Below are positions 1 to 7,505 of a DNA stretch of 22,076 bases, one piece after another; positions within the stretch are counted from its first letter, which is position 1; each line of letters starts with the position of its first letter. A program made the translations under genes and the position numbers. The DNA is from a virus: IMG/VR virus record IMGVR_UViG_3300037069_003700, positions 1 to 22,076 of that record. The stretch is one strand, 5' to 3'. A model generated the notes under the pieces. The model was not told the DNA's origin. It saw only the letters and a program-made list of their open reading frames with translations, and did not search any database.

Positions 1-14
1 TGCTCTTCCGATCT
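1..14. other. Illumina adapter remnant
   Basis: The first 14 bases, TGCTCTTCCGATCT, match the 3' end of the standard Illumina TruSeq read-2 adapter. They are not phage sequence. The true insert starts at about position 15, and the last few codons of the gene running off this end are adapter-derived. Confidence 0.93.
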
Positions 15-304
15 AGGAGAGAGAGGATCACGCTGCGATTCATGTTGAGTCCCGGGAACTGGGCGAGCATCTTTTGAAAGCCCATCTTGTCCGGGTGGAC
101 CACGAGCATGACGAGCATGTTCCGGTTCGCGAGCCCCGCGTGCATGCTTTCGCCGAAAAGCATCGACTGATACGTCGACTCTTCGATCGCGGTCGGTGCA
201 CGGAGGACGATCTCGCCCGCTGGTCCCATGACGCGCCGGAGCCTTACGCCCGGATGCGCATCAACAATCGCCTGATACTGCTCGTCTGATAGTGTGTCGG
301 CCAT
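1..304 (-). CDS. Probable tail assembly chaperone-like protein, cut off by contig end
   Basis: An open frame starts with ATG at 304 (MADTLSDEQYQAIV) and stays open to base 1, giving about 97 genuine residues before adapter sequence takes over. The protein is small, soluble and mixed alpha/beta. The stretch around VVHPDKMGFQKMLAQFPGL resembles the part of phage tail assembly chaperones where a Pro-containing strand is followed by a helix and a PGL turn. It lies directly downstream of the tail tube gene, where myoviruses and siphoviruses usually carry the tail assembly chaperone before the tape measure. The assignment rests on that position and a loose motif likeness. The programmed frameshift expected in such genes would lie beyond the contig end. 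The start codon lies in a hairpin loop (see 294-313) and no clear Shine-Dalgarno precedes it. Confidence 0.5.
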   Translation of the reverse strand, partial: MADTLSDEQYQAIVDAHPGVRLRRVMGPAGEIVLRAPTAIEESTYQSMLFGESMHAGLANRNMLVMLVVHPDKMGFQKMLAQFPGLNMNRSVILSLLDRKS

Positions 305-313
305 AACCGACAC
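294..313 (-). promoter_or_regulatory. Hairpin with the start codon in its loop
   Basis: In the minus-strand mRNA, GTGTCGG pairs perfectly with CCGACAC around a six-base loop, TTATGG, that contains the ATG at 304. The stem is 7 bp and GC-rich. It falls between the tail tube stop (324) and the next coding sequence, where I see no Shine-Dalgarno. It may modulate initiation of the downstream tail gene. That role is inferred. Confidence 0.5.
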
Positions 314-323
314 TCTACCGCGC

Positions 324-806
324 TCAGGCGATCGCGGCGAGTATCTGCGGTTCGAGCACCGACGGCACTTGGCCCCAGAGGATCTGTCCGGGAATGTGCA
401 TCGTGAATTTACGCGCCAGAGGCTCTTCACCCTCGGATTGCGACGCGTCGACTTCGCCCAGATAAAAGCCGGGGATCGTGTCGGACACGAACGGGACGGC
501 GAGGCCCGGATTCGCCCCGTACGTGACCGTCGCGTACAGCGGAATTTGTCGCCACCCGGGACCGACGGTCGTGATGAGTAGCGCGAATGCGTCGAGATAG
601 AGCTCGATATCGCCGTTCGCTTCGTACCGGCCCTGCGTCAGCCCTAGCGGTTGCATCGCCGTGCCGCGGACCTTCACGCGGCCAAGATTGTCCTTGTAGT
701 TGATCGCCTTCACGCCCGCGATCTGGAGCTCGGCGGCCGGCCCTACGAAGATTTCGACGTTACTGTAGCTATAATAAATGCCATTCACGAGCGGGAACGC
801 GGCCAT
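324..806 (-). CDS. Tail tube (major tail) protein
   Basis: This 160-residue protein starts at ATG 806 (MAAFPLVNGIYYSYSNVEIF). Its size, beta-rich composition and early Tyr-rich segment fit the inner tail tube protein of contractile phages. A central part reading GRYEANGDIELYLDAF followed by a long strand region is typical of tube folds. It follows the sheath gene by 13 bases, and the sheath-tube pair is a standard myovirus arrangement. It should polymerise as stacked hexamers around the tape measure. I cannot assign it to a named family by sequence alone. Position next to the sheath is the strongest argument. Confidence 0.72.
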   Translation of the reverse strand: MAAFPLVNGIYYSYSNVEIFVGPAAELQIAGVKAINYKDNLGRVKVRGTAMQPLGLTQGRYEANGDIELYLDAFALLITTVGPGWRQIPLYATVTYGANPGLAVPFVSDTIPGFYLGEVDASQSEGEEPLARKFTMHIPGQILWGQVPSVLEPQILAAIA

Positions 807-819
807 GGTGGTACCCCTT

Positions 820-2295
820 TCAGGCTCCGATCTGGCTCGACACCTGCACCAGGGCAGGGTTGAGGAAGGTGATCGTCACGTTGATCGTCTTGAGGTACGC
901 CAGCGGCACGATCGAGATCGTGACCAGAAGTTGCGACGTGGACAGGATGTTGTTGGTGCCGTTGATGGCCGCCGTGACCGAGCTGACCGCGCCGGCGTTC
1001 GTCAGGCCAGTGGCGAGTAGCGCGTTGACGGTGCCTTCCATCCGCCCCTTGTCTTGAGGCAGAATGAAGCCCGTTTTGCTGTCGACCCGGACGGAGTTCG
1101 ACAGTTGCCTGACGAAGTAGTTGTACGCGATGACGCACGAGGCATCGACGACGTGGCCGTACTGAAGCCACTTGAAGTCGCTCCCGGGTGCCGCCATCGA
1201 GTTCGGGTTCTTGATGTAGAGCCCGGGGAGACCAGCGAGCGACCACATTGACATGAACCGATTGGCGTCGAGGCCCGCGTTCACCGACTCATCGTGGTAG
1301 ATGAATCCGTCCGGGAGCGCGGGGAGCACGATCGGGATCGCGCCGTCGAGTACGCGGCCAAGGTCGACCTGGATCGCGACGGCCGAATCGCGCGAGGCGG
1401 CACCGAAGAGGAGCGGCCGGCGGAATTGCGTTTGCGAGATCGGGCTGATGAAGTTGTAGTGCCCGCCGGCAACGTGGGTCCGTCCGTTGACGCTGGTGAA
1501 CGTCGAGAAATCCGTTTCGATCGAGTTCATCCACGCGACTTCGGTCTCAGTCGACGTGCCGCCCCAAAGCGCATCGCGCGCATTGGTGAGCAGCCGACAG
1601 AACCGTTTTGAGAGGAACAGCGTGTTCATCTCGGAATCAAACGCGCTCGCATCGCCGCTTGCCGTGTCGCCGACCACGATCACGTCGACGGGGCTCGGAA
1701 CGATCGCGGAAATGAGCGACTGCATCGCGGAGACAGCGGTCGCGTCAGACCATTTCGGCTCGGTCGATACCCACGTGAGCACGTCGCCGGTGTCGAGCGT
1801 TCCGGCGGCGAAGTTCAGGGTAAGGCCCGTGTTTGGGGCCGCGAATGTTGTCGCGGTCAGCATGTTCGCCGTCGCGTATACCGTGCGGCCCGCGTCGAGC
1901 GAGATGGCGAGTTGAATGCCGGCTGTCCCGATCGTTCCGCCCGCCAGTACCTTGACGTTGCCGTAGTACGTGTCGAGCGGCGTGCCGGTCAAGGTCATGA
2001 CCGATGTGGAGCTGGCAACGCGCGTCGCCGTGACGGCCGAATTGGAGCCGGCCGTGACGGTCGCGGCCTTGACGAAAATGACGTCGTTGCCAGTGTCGTT
2101 CGCGATCTTGGCGGCGAGCTCGGGCCCGGGGCCGTAGCCGAATTGGGTCACGAACGGGCCAGGCTGAGGCGATTGGAATGGCTGGTACGGCGTTCCGGTC
2201 GATGACACGCCGATGACCGCAAGCGTGTTGCCACTGCCGGGCGAGGAGACGCCAAGTCCGTTGTCTTCGATTGTGAAGTTTACACCTTGGCCCAT
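820..2295 (-). CDS. Contractile tail sheath protein
   Basis: This is a 491-residue protein starting at ATG 2295 with an AAGGA Shine-Dalgarno a few bases upstream. The N-terminal part (residues 1-75) has the beta-rich pattern with LAVIGVSSTGTP typical of sheath domain I. The middle is a long beta-rich insertion, and the C-terminal domain ends in a PLAYLKTINVTITFLNPAL-type strand pair, as expected for sheath proteins that link to neighbours through their C-terminal arms. Length is normal for a sheath (about 400-700 residues). It sits just upstream of the tube gene. It implies a myovirus-type contractile tail, which agrees with the Mu-like head genes. Confidence 0.8.
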   Translation of the reverse strand: MGQGVNFTIEDNGLGVSSPGSGNTLAVIGVSSTGTPYQPFQSPQPGPFVTQFGYGPGPELAAKIANDTGNDVIFVKAATVTAGSNSAVTATRVASSTSVMTLTGTPLDTYYGNVKVLAGGTIGTAGIQLAISLDAGRTVYATANMLTATTFAAPNTGLTLNFAAGTLDTGDVLTWVSTEPKWSDATAVSAMQSLISAIVPSPVDVIVVGDTASGDASAFDSEMNTLFLSKRFCRLLTNARDALWGGTSTETEVAWMNSIETDFSTFTSVNGRTHVAGGHYNFISPISQTQFRRPLLFGAASRDSAVAIQVDLGRVLDGAIPIVLPALPDGFIYHDESVNAGLDANRFMSMWSLAGLPGLYIKNPNSMAAPGSDFKWLQYGHVVDASCVIAYNYFVRQLSNSVRVDSKTGFILPQDKGRMEGTVNALLATGLTNAGAVSSVTAAINGTNNILSTSQLLVTISIVPLAYLKTINVTITFLNPALVQVSSQIGA

Positions 2296-2314
2296 CGGTC
2301 CTTACCTCGCGCCC

Positions 2315-2962
2315 CTATGGGACGGTGAATGTGCCCTGGTCGGTGCTGGTCCCGTCGGGGAACTGCACCGTTGTGTCGACAACGATCGTGACGCCGACGG
2401 TCGATCCGGCCGTCGATGCGAACGGCAGCACGATCCACGGCTCGTCGGTGACAGGCGTCTCGATCGTGAACCTGAGGAGCAGAAGCCGACCGAGCCGATT
2501 GAGATCGGTTGGCTGCGACCAATCGCCCGACAGTCCTTCGTAGATCGCCGGGTCGTTGCCGCAGTTGCGCATGAGGGCGCCGAGAAATTCGCGCTCGAGT
2601 TCGACGGTACTGTTGAACGAGTACCAAAGGTCGGTTTCGGCGATGGGACTCTGCGGGCTTGGTGATTCGTCGCCCCAGATGTGCGCCGTGAAGTGCATGA
2701 GGCGACGGAAGAACGTTCGCGGATTGACCTGGCTTGTGAGCCCGGCCATCGGCTGCGCGCCCATGCGTCGCATCGGCTTGTAGCTGGTCGACGTGGGCAC
2801 AACGACGATGCGCGGCGGAGACTCTTCGGCCCGCACCCATTCGTTGCCGAGGTGAGCGGACACGAGCGGGGGCAGGCCGCGGGCGAAACGGGTCGCTGCG
2901 ACGTCCGCGAATATCGCCGTGAAGAGCGCGACGAGATCGGTTGGACCGAGGCCATTGGTCAC
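2315..2962 (-). CDS. Uncharacterised head-tail/tail completion region protein
   Basis: This 215-residue protein starts with GTG at 2962, inside a GTGA overlap with the stop of the preceding gpG-like gene. It starts MTNGLGPTDLVALFTAIFAD and includes a strand-rich part with RIVVVPTSTSY, a helical HFTAHIWGDES segment and a C-terminal beta-rich region ending in STDQGTFTVP. I do not recognise a named family. It lies between the gpG-like protein and the tail sheath, the place where tail terminator or tail completion proteins are usually encoded. A neck or tail-completion role is inferred from position only. A short 19-base spacer separates it from the sheath start. Confidence 0.72.
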   Translation of the reverse strand: MTNGLGPTDLVALFTAIFADVAATRFARGLPPLVSAHLGNEWVRAEESPPRIVVVPTSTSYKPMRRMGAQPMAGLTSQVNPRTFFRRLMHFTAHIWGDESPSPQSPIAETDLWYSFNSTVELEREFLGALMRNCGNDPAIYEGLSGDWSQPTDLNRLGRLLLLRFTIETPVTDEPWIVLPFASTAGSTVGVTIVVDTTVQFPDGTSTDQGTFTVP

Positions 2963-3417
2963 CGCCCCGTCGCCCTTCTCGCGCACCGACGAGCGGCATC
3001 GCGAAGAACGATCTTCCACCCCGCCGGCAGGCCCGATTGCGGCAGCACACGGCGCGGCTCTACATCGGTCTTTCCGACGCGGAATCCGACCTGATGAAAG
3101 TACCCGTAAGGCGCTCCGGTCATGAGGACGAGCCCGGACCGGCGACCCTGGCGCGGCGTCGCTTTCGTCCCGTCCCGCAAGTCTTTCGTATCCGTGAGAG
3201 GCGGGGGGCGGCGACCACGCGCGAGCGTTGCGGGCCGAAGCGGGGCCCATGGGCGACCGTACGGATCGGTGCCGTTCGTGAACTCTTCGCGCAAAAGCCG
3301 GTTGATGCCCGGGGCCGCTTCGACGGCGACCGCGCGCGGCAGATCGGAAAGCTTTCGGATCGTCTCTTTCAGACGGCCGATCGCTTCGATCCCTACCATG
3401 GCGTTGCCGCGGATCAT
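2959..3417 (-). CDS. gpG-like phage virion morphogenesis protein
   Basis: This 152-residue protein starts at ATG 3417, overlapping the previous stop as ATGA. Residues 15-75 show helices followed by GTDPYGRPWAPLRPATLARG, a signature of the phage Mu gpG / virion morphogenesis family involved in joining or completing the tail. A PLTDTKDLRDG segment follows, also typical of that family, and then GAPYGYFHQVG. The family usually has about 150-180 residues, so length is normal. Its place between the head connector genes and the sheath fits. The larger frame upstream of 3417 is excluded because it would run through the preceding gene. Confidence 0.75.
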   Translation of the reverse strand: MIRGNAMVGIEAIGRLKETIRKLSDLPRAVAVEAAPGINRLLREEFTNGTDPYGRPWAPLRPATLARGRRPPPLTDTKDLRDGTKATPRQGRRSGLVLMTGAPYGYFHQVGFRVGKTDVEPRRVLPQSGLPAGWKIVLRDAARRCARRATGR

Positions 3418-3692
3418 GAGGGGTTGGGGGCTCCCTTGAACGGCATGGCGGTGAGCCCGAGAACATTCGTCGCGGTAGTCGTCGACGACCACACGCGTTG
3501 GGTTGCGACCGGCAGAATGATGCCGGCGGGCAGGTTCGTGAAGGTTAGCGTTTGCCCGCGAACGTTCGTGAGCTTGATCGTTCCGCCGGCGCCCGTGAAC
3601 ACGCCCGCGAACGGGCCGGCCGGATCGGCGAGAGTATCGCTGGCCGTGATGGCTGCGCCGCCCTCGTAAGTGATCGAGCTGATGTTGCTCAT
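3414..3692 (-). CDS. Small phage structural protein of unknown role
   Basis: This 92-residue protein starts at ATG 3692 in an ATGA overlap. It begins MSNISSITYEGGAAITASDT and contains TLTFTNLPAGIILPVATQRV followed by a strand with TTTATNVLGL. I have seen this pattern (ITxSDT near the N-terminus, a TFTN(L/V)PAGxILPV core, then a VWSxxTTAT strand) in small beta-rich proteins encoded near phage head and connector genes. I cannot give a firm family name. It is likely a minor virion or head-surface protein. Translation is probably coupled to the connector gene upstream and the gpG-like gene downstream. Confidence 0.7.
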   Translation of the reverse strand: MSNISSITYEGGAAITASDTLADPAGPFAGVFTGAGGTIKLTNVRGQTLTFTNLPAGIILPVATQRVWSSTTTATNVLGLTAMPFKGAPNPS

Positions 3693-4147
3693 CGACACGT
3701 CCTCGTCCAGCCGCGGATCGCGTTGTTGCTCGGTCCGCCCGTGCGCACCGACGGCAGCGCGAAGTTGGGATACGCCGCCTTGGTGTAGATCAGATCCGGA
3801 ATCGAAATCTCTTGCCGCTTCACGCGCGAGAAGAAGCCGAGGACGCCCGTGTTCGGATTCCACGTCGCCGCGTAGTAGTTGGCGAGGATCCGGTTATCCG
3901 CGCCCGCGTCGGGCTGAAACCCGCGCGACTGAAAGAGCAGATAGACGGCAATGTAGCTCGTGTACATGACGAGCGACGTCGGGAACGGCGGCGAGTACGG
4001 GGCCGGGTACCTGTCGCAAAGGTACCCGTCGGCCTCGCTGCTTGCCGAGATGCACGAGGCCGTCTGCGTAGCCGGCGCGATCCCCTGCAACGCAAACGCG
4101 TTCGTTGCGTAGAGGACGAGATCGCTTGGCTGGCAGTACTGCGACAT
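3689..4147 (-). CDS. Mu gp36-like (DUF1320) head-tail connector protein
   Basis: This 152-residue protein starts at ATG 4147 with AGAGGG upstream. The opening MSQYCQPSDLVLYAT, followed by a helical segment with an ASCISASSEADGYLCDRY motif and then FPTSLVMYTSYIAVYLLF, is the layout of the DUF1320 / Mu gp36 family. These proteins form the adaptor ring between the portal and the tail. The length is close to the family norm of about 140-150 residues. It lies directly after the major capsid gene, as in Mu and Mu-like heads. It overlaps the next gene by four bases. Confidence 0.75.
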   Translation of the reverse strand: MSQYCQPSDLVLYATNAFALQGIAPATQTASCISASSEADGYLCDRYPAPYSPPFPTSLVMYTSYIAVYLLFQSRGFQPDAGADNRILANYYAATWNPNTGVLGFFSRVKRQEISIPDLIYTKAAYPNFALPSVRTGGPSNNAIRGWTRTCR

Positions 4148-4165
4148 GGCGGCCCTCTGCGACGG

Positions 4166-5158
4166 TTACGGACCGCTGCGCGCGAACAGCCACGAGTACG
4201 ACCAGCCCGGAGCCGCGCGGCCCCATACGCCCCACGCGTAGTGGTGCGTATCGAACACGAGCGGATCGTTTTCGTTCACGCGCGGCGTGAATACCGGCGC
4301 CTCGCGGACTTGCCAGATGAGCGGCTTGAAGCTCTTGGTCGTGTCGAACGCGTAAAACTTCGTGTTGCTCGTGAGGTACGGATTGATGACCGGCTCGACG
4401 CCGAAGCGCTTGAGTGGGTTATCCGCGGCGCCCACCTGTCCCGTGATCGTTCCCCACGCGGGCGGCGCGAAGAACTGGGATTTCATCACGAGTTCGGCCT
4501 CTTGCTTGAGCGCGGCCGGGACCATGACCTTGTTGAAGTAGACGCCGAGGGGCTCGTTATCCTCGCCCTTGAGCGTCATTCCGTACTCGATCATGGTCGC
4601 GAACGCGGTCGGCGAGAACGCCCCGCCGATGAGCGTGCCGTTGATCGTCTGGCCGCCGCCGGTGAAGTCGTTCGAGTACGTGCCGAGTGCGGGAGCGTAC
4701 AGGTTGATGTTGTGCGCCGTGTTGAACGCGGTGAGACCATCGAGTCCGGCTTGCGCGGTCGACCCGGAGAAGTCCCCGCGCGCCTCGAGCAAGTCCCGCG
4801 TCCAGTAGTCCGGCAAGCGCCGAATCTGCCGAGCCTGGTCGGGAAGCTGCCGGTAGTAAATCCCCATCATGTCGTCGTCGAGGTGGAACCGATCGATTGC
4901 GACCGTGGGCCCCTCGTACGGCTCATTGACGAGCGTGTACGTCTGCGGGTTCGCGCGAACCGTCACGCGTGCGCCCTTCCAGACGCGCGGCTTCGGGAGC
5001 ATCCCGGTCCAGCCGTAGACGTTCTGCGATCCGCTCGACGGGATGACGCTTGAGTACTCCTTCCAGATCTCGGGGACGCTGGAATCGGAGTACACCTGAC
5101 CGATCATTGTGTTGACGGTCGAGATGAAGAGATTGAACCCGCTCGGTGTGATGCTCAT
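4166..5158 (-). CDS. Major capsid protein, Mu gpT-like
   Basis: This 330-residue protein starts at ATG 5158, two bases after the decoration protein's TAG, with a GGGAG Shine-Dalgarno. The N-terminus (MSITPSGFNLFISTVNTMIG) and the early PEIWKEYSSVIPSSGSQNVY pattern match the gpT family of Mu-like major head subunits, which have the HK97 fold. The LLEARGDFSGSTAQAGLDGL and FNTAHN parts and a C-terminal HYAWGVWGRAAPG strand also fit. Family length is about 300-340 residues. It sits after protease/scaffold and decoration genes, the standard order. Confidence 0.82.
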   Translation of the reverse strand: MSITPSGFNLFISTVNTMIGQVYSDSSVPEIWKEYSSVIPSSGSQNVYGWTGMLPKPRVWKGARVTVRANPQTYTLVNEPYEGPTVAIDRFHLDDDMMGIYYRQLPDQARQIRRLPDYWTRDLLEARGDFSGSTAQAGLDGLTAFNTAHNINLYAPALGTYSNDFTGGGQTINGTLIGGAFSPTAFATMIEYGMTLKGEDNEPLGVYFNKVMVPAALKQEAELVMKSQFFAPPAWGTITGQVGAADNPLKRFGVEPVINPYLTSNTKFYAFDTTKSFKPLIWQVREAPVFTPRVNENDPLVFDTHHYAWGVWGRAAPGWSYSWLFARSGP

Positions 5159-5160
5159 GA

Positions 5161-5661
5161 CTATGGGCTCCCAGCTGATTCGTTAGAACCGAGCTTGATC
5201 GCGTAGATGCCCGGCGCGTCGGTTCGCGTCGAGTCCGTGTAGATGTGCACGCCTGCGACGGGGAGCGCCGCACTGTCGCTCGTGGCTGCGACCGTCTGCT
5301 CGTCGTAGAGGTAGACCGTCTTGCCCAGCGTCGTGACACCGAGCGCATCGGCTCCGGTCGACGAGGCGAGGAAGAACGTCCCCGTTCGGACCTCGACGGT
5401 GACCTGTCCGTCGACGGTGCCGCCGGTGATGCCGGGGCCCGTGTCGGCGGTGCCTGGACCCGCGTGCTCGTAGAGGCCCCACACGACGTCGGTCGAGAGG
5501 ATGGCCGAGTGCTGCGCCGGGACTGCGACGCCGCTTCGGGTGATCGCGACCGACCCGCGATAGACGGTCGTCGTCGCTTTCAGGTTGAGATTGACGGGCT
5601 GATTGGCGTTCCCGAGATCGCCCAGCCCGACGATCGGGATATCTGCCGTGAGATTCGCCAT
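5161..5661 (-). CDS. Capsid decoration protein (DUF2190-like)
   Basis: This 166-residue protein starts at ATG 5661, whose A is shared with the TGA of the protease gene (TGATG). It is beta-rich throughout: MANLTADIPIVGLGDLG at the N-terminus, a YRGSVAITRSGVAVP strand pair and a GQVTVEVRTGTFFLASS segment. Proteins of this size, placed between protease and major capsid genes with a YRGS-type strand early in the chain, are often capsid cement or decoration proteins of the DUF2190 kind. The residues are compatible with a small beta-barrel that binds the capsid surface. The family assignment is likely but not certain from reading alone. Confidence 0.65.
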   Translation of the reverse strand: MANLTADIPIVGLGDLGNANQPVNLNLKATTTVYRGSVAITRSGVAVPAQHSAILSTDVVWGLYEHAGPGTADTGPGITGGTVDGQVTVEVRTGTFFLASSTGADALGVTTLGKTVYLYDEQTVAATSDSAALPVAGVHIYTDSTRTDAPGIYAIKLGSNESAGSP

Positions 5662-6593
5662 CAGACCTGCCCTCCGCGACCGGCGCCATTGAGGCCGGAT
5701 CCGTTCGTGCCATTCAGGCCGTGGTCAGCCTGGTAGTTCTTGATGAACTGTTCGCGCGTGACCGACCCGTCGCTGGCCATGACCGCCTGATTGACGATCG
5801 CCTCGAGCTCCGGCGGTAGGACGCTCGACCCGTCCGGATTCTGCATCGCGGGAACGGGGAGATCCTCGGACTGACTGTAGACGAGGCCCCGGGGCCGCGC
5901 TTCGAGGAACGCCTCGACGTGCGCGATCGGCTTCTTGAAGAGGCCGGCCGCTTCCTTCTTCGTGATCCGGTTCGCAGCGAGGGCCGTTCGGACGACGCTG
6001 TCGCGGGCGGTCGCAGCATTGGCGCGTTCGAGCGCTGCCACTCGCTTGTTGGTCTCTTCGCTTGTTGCCATGAGCCCCTCGAATGCCCCGAGTGCCGCAG
6101 GGCCAGCGGCGACGGCGACACGCCGAAGTTCTTCCGTTGCGCTCGGACGTGTCGGCGCCGGTGCCGCGGCTCGCGGCTTTGGTACGGCCGGGATGCCGAG
6201 CGCCCGCTTGACGTCCTTGAGCTTGGCTTTCGAAAGGGCTTTGGCCGCGTCTGCGGTCATCTTGCCGCGTGCGACGGCTCGCTGGAGAAGACCCTCGCGC
6301 TTTTGCTTTCGCTCGGCCGAGCTCTTCTTCTCGTCTTCCTCGTCGCCGTCGTCTTCGTCCTCGTCAGGATCGTCCGAGCGGTCGGTCTCGTTACCCTTGG
6401 CCGCCGCGTCGTCCTCGTCCTCTTCGTCTTCCTCGTCGTCTTCCCCCTCTTCCGTCTCGTGCTTCTCGATCGAGTGCTTCGTTTTTTTGTAAGCCTCGAG
6501 AGAAGCGGCGAGCTCGGCCTTGCGCTTTGCATCCTTCTCAGACGCGAGCGCCGCCTCCGTCTTTTTGATCAGCGCGTCCAGGGCAAGGGTCAT
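5661..6593 (-). CDS. Predicted internal in-frame scaffold protein start
   Basis: Inside the protease gene, an in-frame ATG at 6593 (residue 305) is preceded by CCGGAGTC with six bases between GGAG and ATG, a better Shine-Dalgarno than most true starts in this window. The product would be 310 residues (MTLALDALIKKTEAALASEK onward): a helical, highly charged protein with an acidic stretch. That is the composition expected of an assembly scaffold. Phage lambda C/Nu3 and related protease-scaffold genes use the same nested arrangement. I infer the same here. Whether the site is used cannot be read from sequence. Confidence 0.6.
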   Translation of the reverse strand: MTLALDALIKKTEAALASEKDAKRKAELAASLEAYKKTKHSIEKHETEEGEDDEEDEEDEDDAAAKGNETDRSDDPDEDEDDGDEEDEKKSSAERKQKREGLLQRAVARGKMTADAAKALSKAKLKDVKRALGIPAVPKPRAAAPAPTRPSATEELRRVAVAAGPAALGAFEGLMATSEETNKRVAALERANAATARDSVVRTALAANRITKKEAAGLFKKPIAHVEAFLEARPRGLVYSQSEDLPVPAMQNPDGSSVLPPELEAIVNQAVMASDGSVTREQFIKNYQADHGLNGTNGSGLNGAGRGGQV

Positions 6594-7505
6594 TTTTGAC
6601 TCCGGGTCGACTTGATGGGTCTGCTTAGACAGATGGGTCGAATTAGACCGCTGAGTTGAATGTGACCCGGACTCGGCCGGTTGTGCAAGCGGTTTCGCTT
6701 GAGCGCGCTGGACTGGCCCGTTTCCTGCCGCCTCGGACAGGAGCGCGCACGCCTCGTCAAAGGTCATGACCGCGTCGGCAAGCCCGGCCGTTACACCTTC
6801 GCGTCCGAGGAAGATTCCGGCCTGAAATCCCTGGATCGACTTGATCGGAAGACCGCGCGCCTGACGTACGAGCTTGAAGAACTGAAGCGCGAGCTTGTCG
6901 ACGCGCCTCTTTTCCGACGCGACAGCCGTATCGGTGATCGGCACGTGCGGGTGCCCATCGGTCTTTTTTGACCCACTCGCGATCGTGACGTACCGGATCC
7001 CCATCGCCTCGTCGGCCGCGGTCACGTCGACCATCGTTGAGATGACGCCGATAGATCCGACGATCGCGGACTTCGGGAGGATGATCTCGTCGCACGAGCA
7101 CGAGAGGGCGTAAGCGGCGCTCGCGGCCATCTCGTCGACGTACGCAACGAACCGTTTGCCGCTCGCCTTGGCGCATTGCCGAAGCCGATCGACCGCCGAG
7201 CTCAGGCCCGACACGACGCCGCCGGGCGAATCGATCCGGAGCACGACCGCTTTGGCTTCCTCGCACGCGAACGCCTCTTCGGTACGCGCAACGATCGCGT
7301 CGTACGAATCCGAGCACGGATCGTCGTGATGCTCGAGCGGCCCGCGCACGTGCACGATCGCGAGACCGTCGTCGCGGTACTCGGTCTCCTGGATCGGCGG
7401 CGCGAACAGCCAGAAGAAGGCTTGCGGACCGTTGCCGGCCGACTGCCTCAGGAACGACGGGTCGATCGCGAGGGGCTCACCGGCTCGGACTTGGCGAATG
7501 GTCAT
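5661..7505 (-). CDS. Head maturation protease (S49/SppA-like) fused to scaffold domain
   Basis: This 614-residue protein starts at ATG 7505 in an ATGA overlap with the upstream gene. Residues 45-255 form an S49 (SppA/ClpP-fold) peptidase: the VLRIDSPGG turn is at 88-96, the likely catalytic Ser129 is in DEMAASAAY, the IVGSIGV strand is at 148-154, and a likely general-base Lys lies in SGSKKTDG (180-181). A linker rich in Ser, Gln and Thr follows. Then comes a scaffold-like region with Lys/Ala-rich helices at 305-350, a run of about 45 mainly Asp/Glu residues at 347-393, and a basic helical C-terminal part. The protease should cut the scaffold and capsid delta regions during prohead maturation. 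An internal start at 6593 may yield the scaffold alone. Confidence 0.82.
   Translation of the reverse strand: MTIRQVRAGEPLAIDPSFLRQSAGNGPQAFFWLFAPPIQETEYRDDGLAIVHVRGPLEHHDDPCSDSYDAIVARTEEAFACEEAKAVVLRIDSPGGVVSGLSSAVDRLRQCAKASGKRFVAYVDEMAASAAYALSCSCDEIILPKSAIVGSIGVISTMVDVTAADEAMGIRYVTIASGSKKTDGHPHVPITDTAVASEKRRVDKLALQFFKLVRQARGLPIKSIQGFQAGIFLGREGVTAGLADAVMTFDEACALLSEAAGNGPVQRAQAKPLAQPAESGSHSTQRSNSTHLSKQTHQVDPESKMTLALDALIKKTEAALASEKDAKRKAELAASLEAYKKTKHSIEKHETEEGEDDEEDEEDEDDAAAKGNETDRSDDPDEDEDDGDEEDEKKSSAERKQKREGLLQRAVARGKMTADAAKALSKAKLKDVKRALGIPAVPKPRAAAPAPTRPSATEELRRVAVAAGPAALGAFEGLMATSEETNKRVAALERANAATARDSVVRTALAANRITKKEAAGLFKKPIAHVEAFLEARPRGLVYSQSEDLPVPAMQNPDGSSVLPPELEAIVNQAVMASDGSVTREQFIKNYQADHGLNGTNGSGLNGAGRGGQV

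Noticed and set aside
3812-5053. Long plus-strand open frame (413 codons) opposite the capsid gene
   Set aside because: It is antisense to the well-supported capsid and connector genes, is Arg-rich with no recognisable domain, and reflects high-GC frame bias.
5919-6599. Plus-strand open frame of 226 codons opposite the scaffold
   Set aside because: It is the mirror of the acidic/charged repetitive scaffold codons; its hydrophobic runs come from antisense GAC/GAG codons, not from a membrane protein.
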